Assembly (NCBI GenBank): GCA_963626085.1
Contig: CAVFVJ010000045.1
Location: forward strand, 1 to 64,000
Direction: 5' to 3'
Origin: Colivivens sp963626085
GTDB taxonomy: Bacteria; Bacteroidota; Bacteroidia; Bacteroidales; Bacteroidaceae
DNA length: 64,000 bases
Shown piece by piece: positions 33,359 through 42,504 of this stretch (within the stretch, counting starts at the first letter, position 1; each line of letters begins with the position of its first letter). The notes under the pieces are model-generated. The model had not been told where the DNA came from, ran no database searches, and saw only the letters and a program-made list of their open reading frames with translations. The position numbers and the translations under genes were made by a program.

Positions 33359-35080
33359 ATGAAGAAGAATATAAAAATATCAGTCCGTACAGGAGTTGTA
33401 GCAATGGCAAGTATTCTTGCCTGCTACTCCTGTTCAGATACATGGGACGACCACTATGACTCCAACATCGACGGCATGAAAGTGAATGCGACCATTTATG
33501 AGCTGTTGAAGGCAGATCCTGACTACAGCGATTTTGTGAGGGTCGTTGACACTACTGGTTATGATGCCCTTCTTGATGAGTCACAGATCATAACGGTTTT
33601 TGCTCCGAAGAACGGTTTCAAAGTGGACAGCTTGATGGATGAGATTAAGGCTGGCAATAGAGACCAGGTCATCACCCGTTTCGTGAAGAACCATATCGCA
33701 CGTTACAACTACTCGTCAAATGCAAACGAGCAGACTCTTTCATTGTTGAACAAGAAGAACACAGTACTCCATAATGGAGTGGTTAGCGCAGACGCCGTAA
33801 AAGAGGCGGCTGCCGAGATTTTCTGTAATAACGGTATCCTGCACAAGATGGAGGGCATTCTCCCGTTCCATCCGAACATCTATGAAGAGATGGAAGTGAC
33901 GGAAGGCATGGACTCTATCTATAAGAAGTTGTCATACTACGACAACGACTCTTTGGATGTAGAGCGCAGTGTCTACCGTGGCACTGATGAGAACGGAAAC
34001 CGCATATATGTCGATTCTGTCATCATCAACAGCAACAAGATGATGTCGCACCTGAGAGCCTATGTACAGCGTGAGGACTCCAACTATATGGCTATCATTC
34101 CAAGCAATGACGCATATATGGAGCGTTACAACCAGGTGAAGGGCTACTTCAACTATAACCTCCATGAGGCTGACAGGGATTCGCTGCAGGACTTCTATGC
34201 GAACTACTACACGATGAACACTCTGCTTTACAATATGAACACCAATATGCATGACGAAGACTCGTTGGTGACAACCACCTACAACAAGTACAATCCTGAC
34301 CATTACGTGTTCTACAAGCCTTATGAGGAGGGCGGAATCCTTGCCCCAGGTTCATACAACAGTAAGATTGAGTGCAGTAACGGTGTTGTCTACACTACGG
34401 ACGCTTTCCCGACATCCATCTATGACGCGTTCTTCCATGACATAGAGATTGAGGCTGAGGCTACAGGTAATATCAACACAGACGAGAACTCAGGCGGCAA
34501 TGCCATCTACACAAAGACTTGTACGTATAATGTGGTTTCCGTGCAGGATTCAGTCGTTAAGGTGTCTGAGCGCGCTTATCTCGATGTGCAGCCGTCCACA
34601 AGTTCCAGTCAGCCGTACATCGCGTACAACATACCGAACACACTTGCCGGTACTTACGACATGTACCTCGTTACAGTGCCTTTGAAGTATGGAGATGGAG
34701 TGGCAGAGGCAGACTCTCTGAAACCCTATCAGTTCCGTGTCAACATGTTCTACCGTACGAACAAGGCGACAGACACAAGCTCTTCATGGCCGACTTCGAA
34801 GAACGAGACATTGAAGAATCCTATTGACGGAGGACAGAACTTCGTCAGCGACCCGGAGAAGGTGGACACCATCTATCTTGGAACAAAGACATTTACAGAG
34901 TGCTACCGTAATGCAACAAATGTAGGTGTAATGCTCCAGATTCAGGCTTATGTCACCTCTTCACAGACTAAGACCTACTCTCGTCGTATGCTTCTCGATC
35001 GTATTATCTTCCGTCCAAGTGGAATGCCTGATGATGAGTATCAGGTCTACAAGGAAGCTAAGGACAGTACTGAGGAATAG
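33359..35080 (+). CDS. FAS1 lipoprotein, second of tandem pair (573 aa)
   Basis: Lipoprotein, Cys25 in CYSC. FAS1 repeat one spans about 40-175 (ITVFAPKNGFKVDSL, then NGILHKMEGILPFHP); repeat two about 180-350 (YMAIIPSNDAYMERY, then NGVVYTTDAFP). A C-terminal beta-rich domain (about 360-565) contains GTYDMYLVTVPL and ends LLDRIIFRPSG, paralleling the domain in the 687-residue neighbour. The matched architecture suggests duplication and divergence. It precedes the second susC-like gene by 18 bp, mirroring the FAS1-susC order of the first set. Confidence 0.8.
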   Translation: MKKNIKISVRTGVVAMASILACYSCSDTWDDHYDSNIDGMKVNATIYELLKADPDYSDFVRVVDTTGYDALLDESQIITVFAPKNGFKVDSLMDEIKAGNRDQVITRFVKNHIARYNYSSNANEQTLSLLNKKNTVLHNGVVSADAVKEAAAEIFCNNGILHKMEGILPFHPNIYEEMEVTEGMDSIYKKLSYYDNDSLDVERSVYRGTDENGNRIYVDSVIINSNKMMSHLRAYVQREDSNYMAIIPSNDAYMERYNQVKGYFNYNLHEADRDSLQDFYANYYTMNTLLYNMNTNMHDEDSLVTTTYNKYNPDHYVFYKPYEEGGILAPGSYNSKIECSNGVVYTTDAFPTSIYDAFFHDIEIEAEATGNINTDENSGGNAIYTKTCTYNVVSVQDSVVKVSERAYLDVQPSTSSSQPYIAYNIPNTLAGTYDMYLVTVPLKYGDGVAEADSLKPYQFRVNMFYRTNKATDTSSSWPTSKNETLKNPIDGGQNFVSDPEKVDTIYLGTKTFTECYRNATNVGVMLQIQAYVTSSQTKTYSRRMLLDRIIFRPSGMPDDEYQVYKEAKDSTEE

Positions 35081-35098
35081 TGTTAAACTCCTAAAGAT

Positions 35099-38000
35099 AT
35101 GAATTATATGAAGACATATTTAAATGACAATATGCTGCGTTTCTGCAGAGCCGGAATCGCAACTATGATATTCTGCGTAGGAGTTCTTCCTGTGTCCGCG
35201 CAAGATGATGAAGCTGCAGATGCAGTTGAGGCGGCTCCTGTGAAAAAGAAGGTGACGAAATCGACTAAGAAATATCCTATGATGGAGATTTCCGGTAAGA
35301 TTGTCGACGCTTCAACTGGTGAGCCATTGGCAGGTGTGAGGGTTAAGTCTTACAACAACAGTTTCTATACCGCCATGACTGACGAGAACGGTGAATACAA
35401 GATAAGTGTCCCTACGTTCGTCACTTCACTGTCGGCTTCTGCTGAAGGCTACAACATCGGTCAGGTCGCTATCAACGACCGTACCAGTGGGGTTGACTTC
35501 AACCTGTATACAGACAAGTACCTTGGTGTGTATTCAGAGAAGACAACCGCTTCCAAGACTGTCGGTGCATCAGGCTTCGGTGAGGATGCTGCTTTCACTG
35601 CTGATCAAGAGGTGCAAAACCATCTCGGTGGTGACGTGCGCTCCATCTCACGTTCTGGAATTCCCGGAATGGGAGTCAACCTGTTCATTGAGGGCTACCA
35701 CTCAATCAACGCTTCCTCCCAGCCTCTGATTGTGATTGACGGTGTCATCCACGACCAGATGTACAGTTCCACAATGATGCACAACGGTTATTACAATAAT
35801 CCACTGACCATGCTCAGTATGGACGACATCGCTGACATCAAGGTGATGAAGAACGGTACTGCCATCTATGGTTCTCAGGCAGCCAATGGCGTTATCCTTA
35901 TCAACACCAAGCGTAACACAACGATGAAGACTACCATCGACGTGAACATCAGCGGAGGCTTTGAGTTCATTCCTGAGACTCCTGACATGATGAATTCTGA
36001 CGAGTACAGGGCGTACGCTTCTGCTCTGCTGAAGGGTTCCAACAGTAAGCTGGAGAACTTCAAGTTCCTGCAGACCGACCCGAACTACTACTATTATAAT
36101 ATGTACCACAACAATACCGACTGGAAGGATGTCGTTTACAGAGAGGCTTTCTCTCAGAACTACGGAGTCAACATCCAAGGTGGTGACGAAGTGGCAAACT
36201 ATAACTTGTCTGTTGGATACATGTCGGCTCAGTCAACTCTGAAACGAAATGACATCAACCGTTTCCATATACGTTTCAACTCCGACATTATCTTGACTGA
36301 GAAGTTGACCACACGCTTCGATGTTTCTTACTCAAACCTCAAGCGTGACTTGAGGGACGACGGTCTCAAGAGCACATTCCAAGCCAATGCGGTCTCATCT
36401 CCGAACGTGCTTGCATTGATCAAGTCTCCTTTCGTGGCTCCTTACGACTTCGCTACCGACGGTACTATGTCACACTTCATCGCTGACGCTGATGACTATC
36501 TGGACGAGGCTATCGGAAGTTCCGCTTCTCTTGCCAATCCTCTTGGTCTGCTTGAGAACGGTGAGGCTCTCAACAAGAACCGTACGGACAATACCAACGT
36601 GAATATCGCTATCACTCCGGTATGGCATATCAAGACCAACATGACATTGCAAGAGAAGTTCAGTTATACTACTGCCAGCTTTGATGAGAACTACTACACT
36701 GCCATTGTCGGTATGCCGAGATACTATATAGAGGATGTGGGTACAGTGGAGAATGAGGTTGGCTCAAACTTCACTAACCATAAGGCTACAATGAGTGACA
36801 CACGTTTCGACTGGGCTATTCCACTCGGTAAGCACCGTTTGGACTTCTTTGCCGGTTTCCGCTACCTGAACGATAATTACAAGGCTTCAAACCTCTATGC
36901 TTACAGTACGGGTAACGACAAGACTCCGTCACTCGGCAGTGCGACAGGTAAGAAACGCTCGTTCGGTACTGACGACACATGGAAGTCTATCGCATGGTAT
37001 GGCAACCTCGACTACAACTACCGTGAGAAGTATTATCTGCAGGGTTCATTCGCCCTTCAGTCTTCTTCACGCTTCGGTACAGAGGCAGATGCAGGTCTCA
37101 AGATGTTCGGTGTGAGATGGGGATTCTTCCCATCTATTCAGGGCGCATGGGTAATCAGCAATGAGAAATGGTTCAATGCAGGTAATATCGTCAATATGTT
37201 GAAGGTCAACGCTGGCTTCGAATCAGTCGGTAACGACTCATACGACAACAATGCGGCTTACACATACATGAGCAGTAAGGCTTTCCTCTTGAACAACGCA
37301 GTAGGTATCGGTATCACCAATATCGGTAATGCTAAGTTGCGTTGGGAGTTGACCAACCGCTTCAACGCAGGTCTCGAAGGAAACTTCTTCAACAACCGCT
37401 TGAACGCAAAGTTCAACTACTTCTATGCGAAGACAAGCAACCTCGTGACTCTCGGTACAATCGCATACGTCTCAGGTCAAAAACAGTACTGGACTAACGA
37501 CGGAGCAATGAAGAACCAGGGCTTCGACGTGGCATTGACTGGTAAGGTTATTAACGAGAACAACTTCAAGTTCGAACTCGGTGCGAGCCTCGGTCATTAT
37601 AAGAATGAGATAACACAGTTGCCGGAGAATGTATCATCAATGGAGTCTGAGTACTACAACGCTACCATCCTCACAAAGGTAGGCAGTCCTCTTGGAGTGT
37701 TCTATGGCTACAAGACTAACGGTGTGTTCTCGACTACCGCGCAGGCAGAGGCAGCAGACCTCGGAATCCTGAACAAGGCGGGAACGAAGATCAACTTCAA
37801 GGCAGGTGACATGATATTCGTTGACCAGAACGGTGACAAACTCATCACAGACGCTGACCGTGTAGTCATCGGTGACCCGAACCCTGATTTCTATGGTAAC
37901 ATCCGTGCCAACTTCATGTTCGGCAAGAACTGGACCCTTGGTGTCAACTTCAACTACAGTGTCGGTAACGACGTGTATAACTACCAGCGTTCAATCCTCG

Positions 38001-38374
38001 AAGGTGGCAATGCTTTCGTGAACCAGACAACAGCGATGAACCGTCGTTGGCTTGCAGAAGGTCAGTCAACTGACATGCCGCAGGCTGTCTTGAACGACGA
38101 GATGGGCAACTCTCGTTTCTCTGACCGTTGGATTGAGGACGGCTCATACTTGAAACTCAAGAATGTGACCCTCAGCTATAAGCTCCCTGTAACCAATACA
38201 TATGTTCAGGGACTTACCATTTGGGCTGCAGCAAACAACCTGCTTACATTCACCAAGTACTTGGGTTCAGACCCGGAAGTGTCTTGCGGCAATTCATCAC
38301 TGATTCAGGGAATCGATGCCGGCTACACTCCTTACGGACGCAGTATCACTCTCGGTGTTAAGATTAACTTGTAA
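35099..38374 (+). CDS. SusC/RagA-type transporter, second copy (1091 aa)
   Basis: Second TonB-dependent barrel of the operon. Signal peptide ends near VLPVSAQ; a linker with an acidic run then a basic run (KKKVTKSTKK) precedes the regulatory-like domain at about 55-135 (EISGKIVDASTGEPLAGV). The plug (about 160-285) has PLIVIDGVIHD and GTAIYGSQAANGVILINTKR. The barrel ends SITLGVKINL. It differs strongly from the first SusC, so it is not a recent duplicate. The hairpin after it overlaps the region before the SusD gene. Confidence 0.93.
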   Translation: MNYMKTYLNDNMLRFCRAGIATMIFCVGVLPVSAQDDEAADAVEAAPVKKKVTKSTKKYPMMEISGKIVDASTGEPLAGVRVKSYNNSFYTAMTDENGEYKISVPTFVTSLSASAEGYNIGQVAINDRTSGVDFNLYTDKYLGVYSEKTTASKTVGASGFGEDAAFTADQEVQNHLGGDVRSISRSGIPGMGVNLFIEGYHSINASSQPLIVIDGVIHDQMYSSTMMHNGYYNNPLTMLSMDDIADIKVMKNGTAIYGSQAANGVILINTKRNTTMKTTIDVNISGGFEFIPETPDMMNSDEYRAYASALLKGSNSKLENFKFLQTDPNYYYYNMYHNNTDWKDVVYREAFSQNYGVNIQGGDEVANYNLSVGYMSAQSTLKRNDINRFHIRFNSDIILTEKLTTRFDVSYSNLKRDLRDDGLKSTFQANAVSSPNVLALIKSPFVAPYDFATDGTMSHFIADADDYLDEAIGSSASLANPLGLLENGEALNKNRTDNTNVNIAITPVWHIKTNMTLQEKFSYTTASFDENYYTAIVGMPRYYIEDVGTVENEVGSNFTNHKATMSDTRFDWAIPLGKHRLDFFAGFRYLNDNYKASNLYAYSTGNDKTPSLGSATGKKRSFGTDDTWKSIAWYGNLDYNYREKYYLQGSFALQSSSRFGTEADAGLKMFGVRWGFFPSIQGAWVISNEKWFNAGNIVNMLKVNAGFESVGNDSYDNNAAYTYMSSKAFLLNNAVGIGITNIGNAKLRWELTNRFNAGLEGNFFNNRLNAKFNYFYAKTSNLVTLGTIAYVSGQKQYWTNDGAMKNQGFDVALTGKVINENNFKFELGASLGHYKNEITQLPENVSSMESEYYNATILTKVGSPLGVFYGYKTNGVFSTTAQAEAADLGILNKAGTKINFKAGDMIFVDQNGDKLITDADRVVIGDPNPDFYGNIRANFMFGKNWTLGVNFNYSVGNDVYNYQRSILEGGNAFVNQTTAMNRRWLAEGQSTDMPQAVLNDEMGNSRFSDRWIEDGSYLKLKNVTLSYKLPVTNTYVQGLTIWAAANNLLTFTKYLGSDPEVSCGNSSLIQGIDAGYTPYGRSITLGVKINL

Positions 38375-38389
38375 ACAATCTCAAAATAT

Positions 38390-38411
38390 CCCTCCTCTTT
38401 CGGGAGGAGGG
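38390..38411 (+). other. Hairpin between second susC and susD
   Basis: CCCTCCTC (38390-38397) pairs with GAGGAGGG (38404-38411), 8 bp with a 6-base loop, 15 bases after the susC stop. The GGGAGGAGGG arm includes a Shine-Dalgarno-like stretch just before ATG 38413, so the hairpin could also mask or set that start. No T-run follows. Confidence 0.7.
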
Positions 38412-38433
38412 TATGAAGACTAAACAGAAATAT

Positions 38434-40515
38434 ATGAAAACAAAATCAATCATATTGTCAGGCTTGCTCTTGGCTACGCTTGGAGCTGCCACAACTTCAT
38501 GCGAAGATATGCTAAATGTCGAGGACGAGTTGCATACAAAGGATCTTGCGCCTAAAGACACAGTATATCAGGTGATGGGTATCCTCAACCGCATGCAGAG
38601 TCTGGTTGACCGTACTGTTGTGCTCGGTGAACTCCGTGCCGATCTTGTGGACCTCAATGAGGCTGTTGCAAGTACCGCACTTCAGGAGGTGATGGCAAAC
38701 AACATATCAACCGACAACGAATACAATTCCATCGCAGACTACTACTCAGTGGTAAATGCTTGTAATGTCTACCTTGCGTACGTTGACTCCAACTATGTGG
38801 AGCACAATAAAAAGAAGTACGAGAGGGAAATACAGGTTGTGAAGACCTACAGGGCATGGACTTACCTTGAACTTGCCAAGACCTATGGAACAGTTCCGTT
38901 CGTCATTGACCCAGTGCTCACTTCTGTTGACGCAGACAAAATCGTTGAGTCAACCACCAACCGTGCGGACATGGAAGCAATCTGTACATACTTCATCAAT
39001 GACTTGCTTCCTTATGTGCAGACTTCCATCCCGGTTACTGTGCCCAACTACGGCACCATCAACGGTTACAAGAGCCAGAACTTCTTCATCCCTACACGAC
39101 TGATGGTGGCTGAACTGTATCTGTGGAGAGGTAGCTTTACAGGCAACCAGAGCGATTTCGTGAGTGCGTGCCAGTACTATTACGACTACATCAATACTGA
39201 TAACAACGTGGTAACTACAGGTGTAGCAAAAGTGAAATGGAGCGACAATAATTTCCGTCATGCAGAAGACACATATTCTGCTTCGTTCGCTCTTGAGACT
39301 TCGGATACTATCACGGTCATTCCGATGGATACCTGCGCCTACGACGGTACATGGAGTCAACTCTATGCTATGTTCAACTCTCAGTTTGAGAACAACTACT
39401 ACGTGCCGATAGTGCCGTCACAGCGTATACGTGAGATTTCAGGCGATCAGGTCAACTGTGTTTATTCTAACATAAACAATAAGCGCGACACTGTCTACAG
39501 CACATCCAAGATTGAATGGGAAGACTCACTTCAGAGAGGAGACCTCCGTTTGAACGCAGTCTACAACCGCTCTGCTGTGAGCAACATGTATACAGCTAAG
39601 TACAGTCAAGACCGTCAGCATATCATGAAGTATGCTACAAGTACGAACAACTATGGAGCAGACCAGAAGCTGAAGTATTACAGACTGTACCGCAAGAATA
39701 TCGTATACCTGCATTTCGCTGAGGCACTCAACCGTGCAGGCTTCCCACAGACAGCGTTTGCAATCTTGAAATACGGTTTGACCAATGAGACTATTAGCAA
39801 TTATGTTTCAGATGCTGAGGAACAAAATTTGATGAAAGTACCATCATATATTTATGGTAATATCTCATATTGGTCTACTCTCGATTTCCGCACAGCCTAT
39901 TCTTCAAATGTGTCAACTGAAAATCCGGCGAACACTTTGGGAATCCATTCACGTGGTTCGGGCGACTCTGAATTCAACAAGTACTATGCGTTGTCATACG
40001 ATGCAGCGTTGTGGGGATCGGTAGATTCATTGGCTGCAGTTCGTGACTCGTTGTATGAGGTTCTGATGGAAAAAACAGAATTAGGAACTATAAATCCTGA
40101 CGCTTATATGATTGAAATCAAGGTCAAGAACCCTGATTCTGCTGAGAACGATTCTGTATCCACGTATATTACAGCCTATGATTTCACCACCAGTGAGGAT
40201 TCAATAGCTTATATTGAGGCTTATGAGGATTATTATGTAAGCTATCTGGTTTATCAGATTAAGTCCAGAGATGCTTACAATGCTTGTAAAGAAGGATGGC
40301 AGAAGGATGTTGAACAGCTGATTCTCAATGAGGAAGCCCTTGAGGGTATGTTCGAGGGAACACGCTTCTACGACCTGATGCGTTACGCTATGTACAACCA
40401 AGATCCAGACTATATCTACAAGCAGGTAGTGAAACGTAAGGGTTCAGATACGATGGACAGTAGGGCTGAGGCTCTCCGCGGAGGCAACTGGTACTTGCCG
40501 CTGCCGAAGAAGTAA
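38434..40515 (+). CDS. SusD/RagB-type lipoprotein, second copy (693 aa)
   Basis: Partner of the second SusC. From ATG 38434 the signal peptide is MKTKSIILSGLLLATLGAA with lipobox TTSC (Cys23); ATG 38413 would add seven residues. SusD helices ADYYSVVNACNVYLAY and VVKTYRAWTYLELAKTYGTVPF are present. The C-terminal hallmark is ALEGMFEGTRFYDLMRYAM. It is longer than usual, with an extra Asp/Ser/Tyr-rich segment (coded about 39780-40290) whose codons are richer in A/T than the flanks. It is the last gene before the terminator. Confidence 0.9.
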   Translation: MKTKSIILSGLLLATLGAATTSCEDMLNVEDELHTKDLAPKDTVYQVMGILNRMQSLVDRTVVLGELRADLVDLNEAVASTALQEVMANNISTDNEYNSIADYYSVVNACNVYLAYVDSNYVEHNKKKYEREIQVVKTYRAWTYLELAKTYGTVPFVIDPVLTSVDADKIVESTTNRADMEAICTYFINDLLPYVQTSIPVTVPNYGTINGYKSQNFFIPTRLMVAELYLWRGSFTGNQSDFVSACQYYYDYINTDNNVVTTGVAKVKWSDNNFRHAEDTYSASFALETSDTITVIPMDTCAYDGTWSQLYAMFNSQFENNYYVPIVPSQRIREISGDQVNCVYSNINNKRDTVYSTSKIEWEDSLQRGDLRLNAVYNRSAVSNMYTAKYSQDRQHIMKYATSTNNYGADQKLKYYRLYRKNIVYLHFAEALNRAGFPQTAFAILKYGLTNETISNYVSDAEEQNLMKVPSYIYGNISYWSTLDFRTAYSSNVSTENPANTLGIHSRGSGDSEFNKYYALSYDAALWGSVDSLAAVRDSLYEVLMEKTELGTINPDAYMIEIKVKNPDSAENDSVSTYITAYDFTTSEDSIAYIEAYEDYYVSYLVYQIKSRDAYNACKEGWQKDVEQLILNEEALEGMFEGTRFYDLMRYAMYNQDPDYIYKQVVKRKGSDTMDSRAEALRGGNWYLPLPKK

Positions 40516-40544
40516 GACATTACTGTTACTGATATTATATAATA

Positions 40545-40584
40545 GGAGAGGGATGCAGCTACGCATCTCTCTCCGTTGTTTTTG
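40545..40584 (+). terminator. Terminator of the surface operon
   Basis: GGAGAGGGATGC (40545-40556) pairs with GCATCTCTCTCC (40563-40574), one wobble, loop AGCTAC, then GTTGTTTTTG. It ends the 19-kb operon that starts at 21239. Confidence 0.9.
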
Positions 40585-40669
40585 TACCGCCTCAGTGTAT
40601 AGCCAGTCTTGCGATATATGTGATATACGTCAAAAAGTAGATTCCTTCGTGATTTTCTTTGCTGTTTAT

Positions 40670-40700
40670 TTTGCCAGTTGAATGGAATAGTGTAATTTTG
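40670..40700 (+). promoter_or_regulatory. Promoter of the leu operon
   Basis: TTTG at 40670-40673, 19 bases, then a perfect TAATTTTG at 40693-40700. Transcription should start about 40707, giving a 17-base leader to the peptide ATG at 40724. The stretch 40585-40669 shows nothing else. Confidence 0.8.
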
Positions 40701-40723
40701 CAGTCGACAATTGAACGAATATT

Positions 40724-40798
40724 ATGAAGTCTCTAAATATTATCGGTATTATTCTATCACTACGAATTAGTAAGCTCGGAGTGAGAGAGGCTGTGTGA
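40724..40798 (+). CDS. leuL: Leu operon leader peptide (24 aa)
   Basis: Short reading frame starting MKSLNIIGIILSLR and ending VREAV, stop TGA 40796-40798. It has five Ile, four Leu and two Val among 24 residues. Three of the four Leu codons are CTA, a codon seldom used in the neighbouring genes. It lies between a strong promoter and a terminator, and overlaps the 5' arm of an antiterminator. This is the pattern of a leader peptide that senses charged tRNA by ribosome stalling, not a functional protein. Confidence 0.75.
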   Translation: MKSLNIIGIILSLRISKLGVREAV

Positions 40799-40879
40799 TA
40801 CATGATGATGTTAACGAGATGCATATACAGAGAATAGATTAAGCCTTTCTTGCTCCGAGCGAGAGAGGCTTTGTTTTTA
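40774..40879 (+). terminator. Attenuator: antiterminator and terminator of leu operon
   Basis: Antiterminator: 40774-40792 pairs with 40842-40860 over 19 bp with three G-U and no mismatch. Terminator: 40841-40853 pairs with 40859-40871 over 13 bp (two G-U), 5-base loop, then a T-rich tail to 40879. The two share 40842-40860, so only one can form. A ribosome stalled at the Ile/Leu codons leaves 40774-40792 free and permits readthrough; one reaching the stop covers it and allows termination. The gap 40880-40950 before leuA holds nothing else. Confidence 0.85.
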
Positions 40880-40950
40880 TGTCGCCCTTTGTGACAATAT
40901 GACTTTGGGCTGCGGATGAAGGAAATGATTATTTTAAAACAGAAGATAAA

Positions 40951-42450
40951 ATGGAACGATTATTTATTTTTGACACTACATTGAGAGATGGTGAACAGGT
41001 GCCAGGATGCCAGTTGAATACTGTAGAGAAGATTCAGGTGGCTAAGCAATTGGAGACGCTTGGTGTAGATGTTATTGAGGCGGGTTTCCCCGTGTCGAGT
41101 CCTGGAGACTACAATTCCGTTATCGAGATCTCAAAGGCAGTCACATGGCCAACCATCTGTGCATTGACGCGTGCTGTGGAGAAAGACATTGATGTGGCTG
41201 TGGAGGCTCTCAGGTTTGCCAAAAGGAAACGTATTCATACTGGAATTGGTACGAGCGACTCTCATATCAAGTACAAGTTCAACAGTAATCGGGAAGAGAT
41301 AATCGAACGTGCTGTGGCTGCCGTGAAGTATGCCAGACGCTTCGTGGACGATGTGGAGTTCTATGCGGAGGATGCTGGACGTACGGATAACGAATACCTT
41401 GCACGTGTAATAGAGGCTGTGACAAAAGCCGGAGCTACCGTCTGCAATATCCCCGACACCACAGGTTTCCGTATCCCACAGGAGTATTTCGAGAAGATCA
41501 AGTACCTGTATGAGCATGTGGATGCCTTTGCCGCTGGCAAGTCGATACTGTCAACCCACTGCCATAACGACCTCGGAATGGCTACAGCCAATACCGTAGC
41601 TGGTGTGATGGGTGGCGCACGTCAGGTGGAGGTGACTGTCAACGGCATCGGTGAGCGTGCTGGCAATACCTCGCTTGAGGAGATAGCCATGATATTCAAG
41701 ACACATCCGGACCTCGGCATAGAGACAAACATCAATACAACTAAGATTTATCCTACAAGCCGTATGGTGTCTAGTCTGATGAACATGCCAGTGCAGCCCA
41801 ATAAGGCTATAGTAGGCCGCAATGCCTTTGCTCATTCGTCTGGCATCCATCAGGACGGAGTACTGAAGAACGCTTCTACATACGAGATTATGGATCCGAA
41901 GGATGTGGGAATCGACGACGCTTCAATCGTACTTACTGCACGCTCTGGTCGCGCAGCGTTGAAGTACAGGTTGCATATCAACGGAGTGGATGTGAGCGAC
42001 GAGAAACTCGACAAGGTATATCAAGACTTCCTCGTGCTTGCCGATAAGAAGAAAGAGGTGACGGACGATGACATACTTGTGCTTGCTGGAGCGGATCGCT
42101 CAGACACTCACAGCATAAAACTTGACTACTTGCAGGTAACTACTGGTAAAGGTGTGCGTTCTGTTGCAAGTATCGGTCTGCAGATCGCAAACGAACATTT
42201 TGAGTCTGCAGCGTCGGGCAACGGACCGGTGGATGCTGCCATCAAGGCCCTGAAGACTATTGTCAAGCGTGAGATGACTCTGAGGGAATTCACTATCCAA
42301 GCAATTTCCAAAGGCTCAGACGATTTGGGTAAGGTGCACATGCAGGTGGAGCATAACGGACATGTGTATTACGGCTTCGGTGCCAACACCGACATCGTGA
42401 CAGCGTCTGTAGAGGCATACATCGACTGCATCAACAAGTTCAAGTCATGA
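40951..42450 (+). CDS. leuA: 2-Isopropylmalate synthase (499 aa)
   Basis: First step of leucine synthesis: acetyl-CoA plus 2-oxoisovalerate. TIM-barrel domain with DTTLRDGEQVPG (8-19), the metal motif THCHND, and NGIGERAGN. The C-terminal LeuA allosteric domain (about 370-497, with VTTGKGVRSVASIGL) is complete, so leucine feedback is expected. Length is normal. It is the first structural gene behind the attenuator, and leuC follows after 54 bp. Confidence 0.96.
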   Translation: MERLFIFDTTLRDGEQVPGCQLNTVEKIQVAKQLETLGVDVIEAGFPVSSPGDYNSVIEISKAVTWPTICALTRAVEKDIDVAVEALRFAKRKRIHTGIGTSDSHIKYKFNSNREEIIERAVAAVKYARRFVDDVEFYAEDAGRTDNEYLARVIEAVTKAGATVCNIPDTTGFRIPQEYFEKIKYLYEHVDAFAAGKSILSTHCHNDLGMATANTVAGVMGGARQVEVTVNGIGERAGNTSLEEIAMIFKTHPDLGIETNINTTKIYPTSRMVSSLMNMPVQPNKAIVGRNAFAHSSGIHQDGVLKNASTYEIMDPKDVGIDDASIVLTARSGRAALKYRLHINGVDVSDEKLDKVYQDFLVLADKKKEVTDDDILVLAGADRSDTHSIKLDYLQVTTGKGVRSVASIGLQIANEHFESAASGNGPVDAAIKALKTIVKREMTLREFTIQAISKGSDDLGKVHMQVEHNGHVYYGFGANTDIVTASVEAYIDCINKFKS

Positions 42451-42504
42451 ACCGTTGTGACGTGTGAGATAAAACATGATTACGAAAACATATAAGTAAA
42501 ACAG

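Noticed and set aside
21320..40515. Classical polysaccharide utilisation locus
   Set aside because: SusCD pairs are present but no carbohydrate-active enzyme, sensor or regulator is encoded.
40724..40798. Leader frame as a functional small protein
   Set aside because: Its position in the attenuator and Ile/Leu-rich content are explained by tRNA sensing; the C-terminal codons overlap the antiterminator arm.
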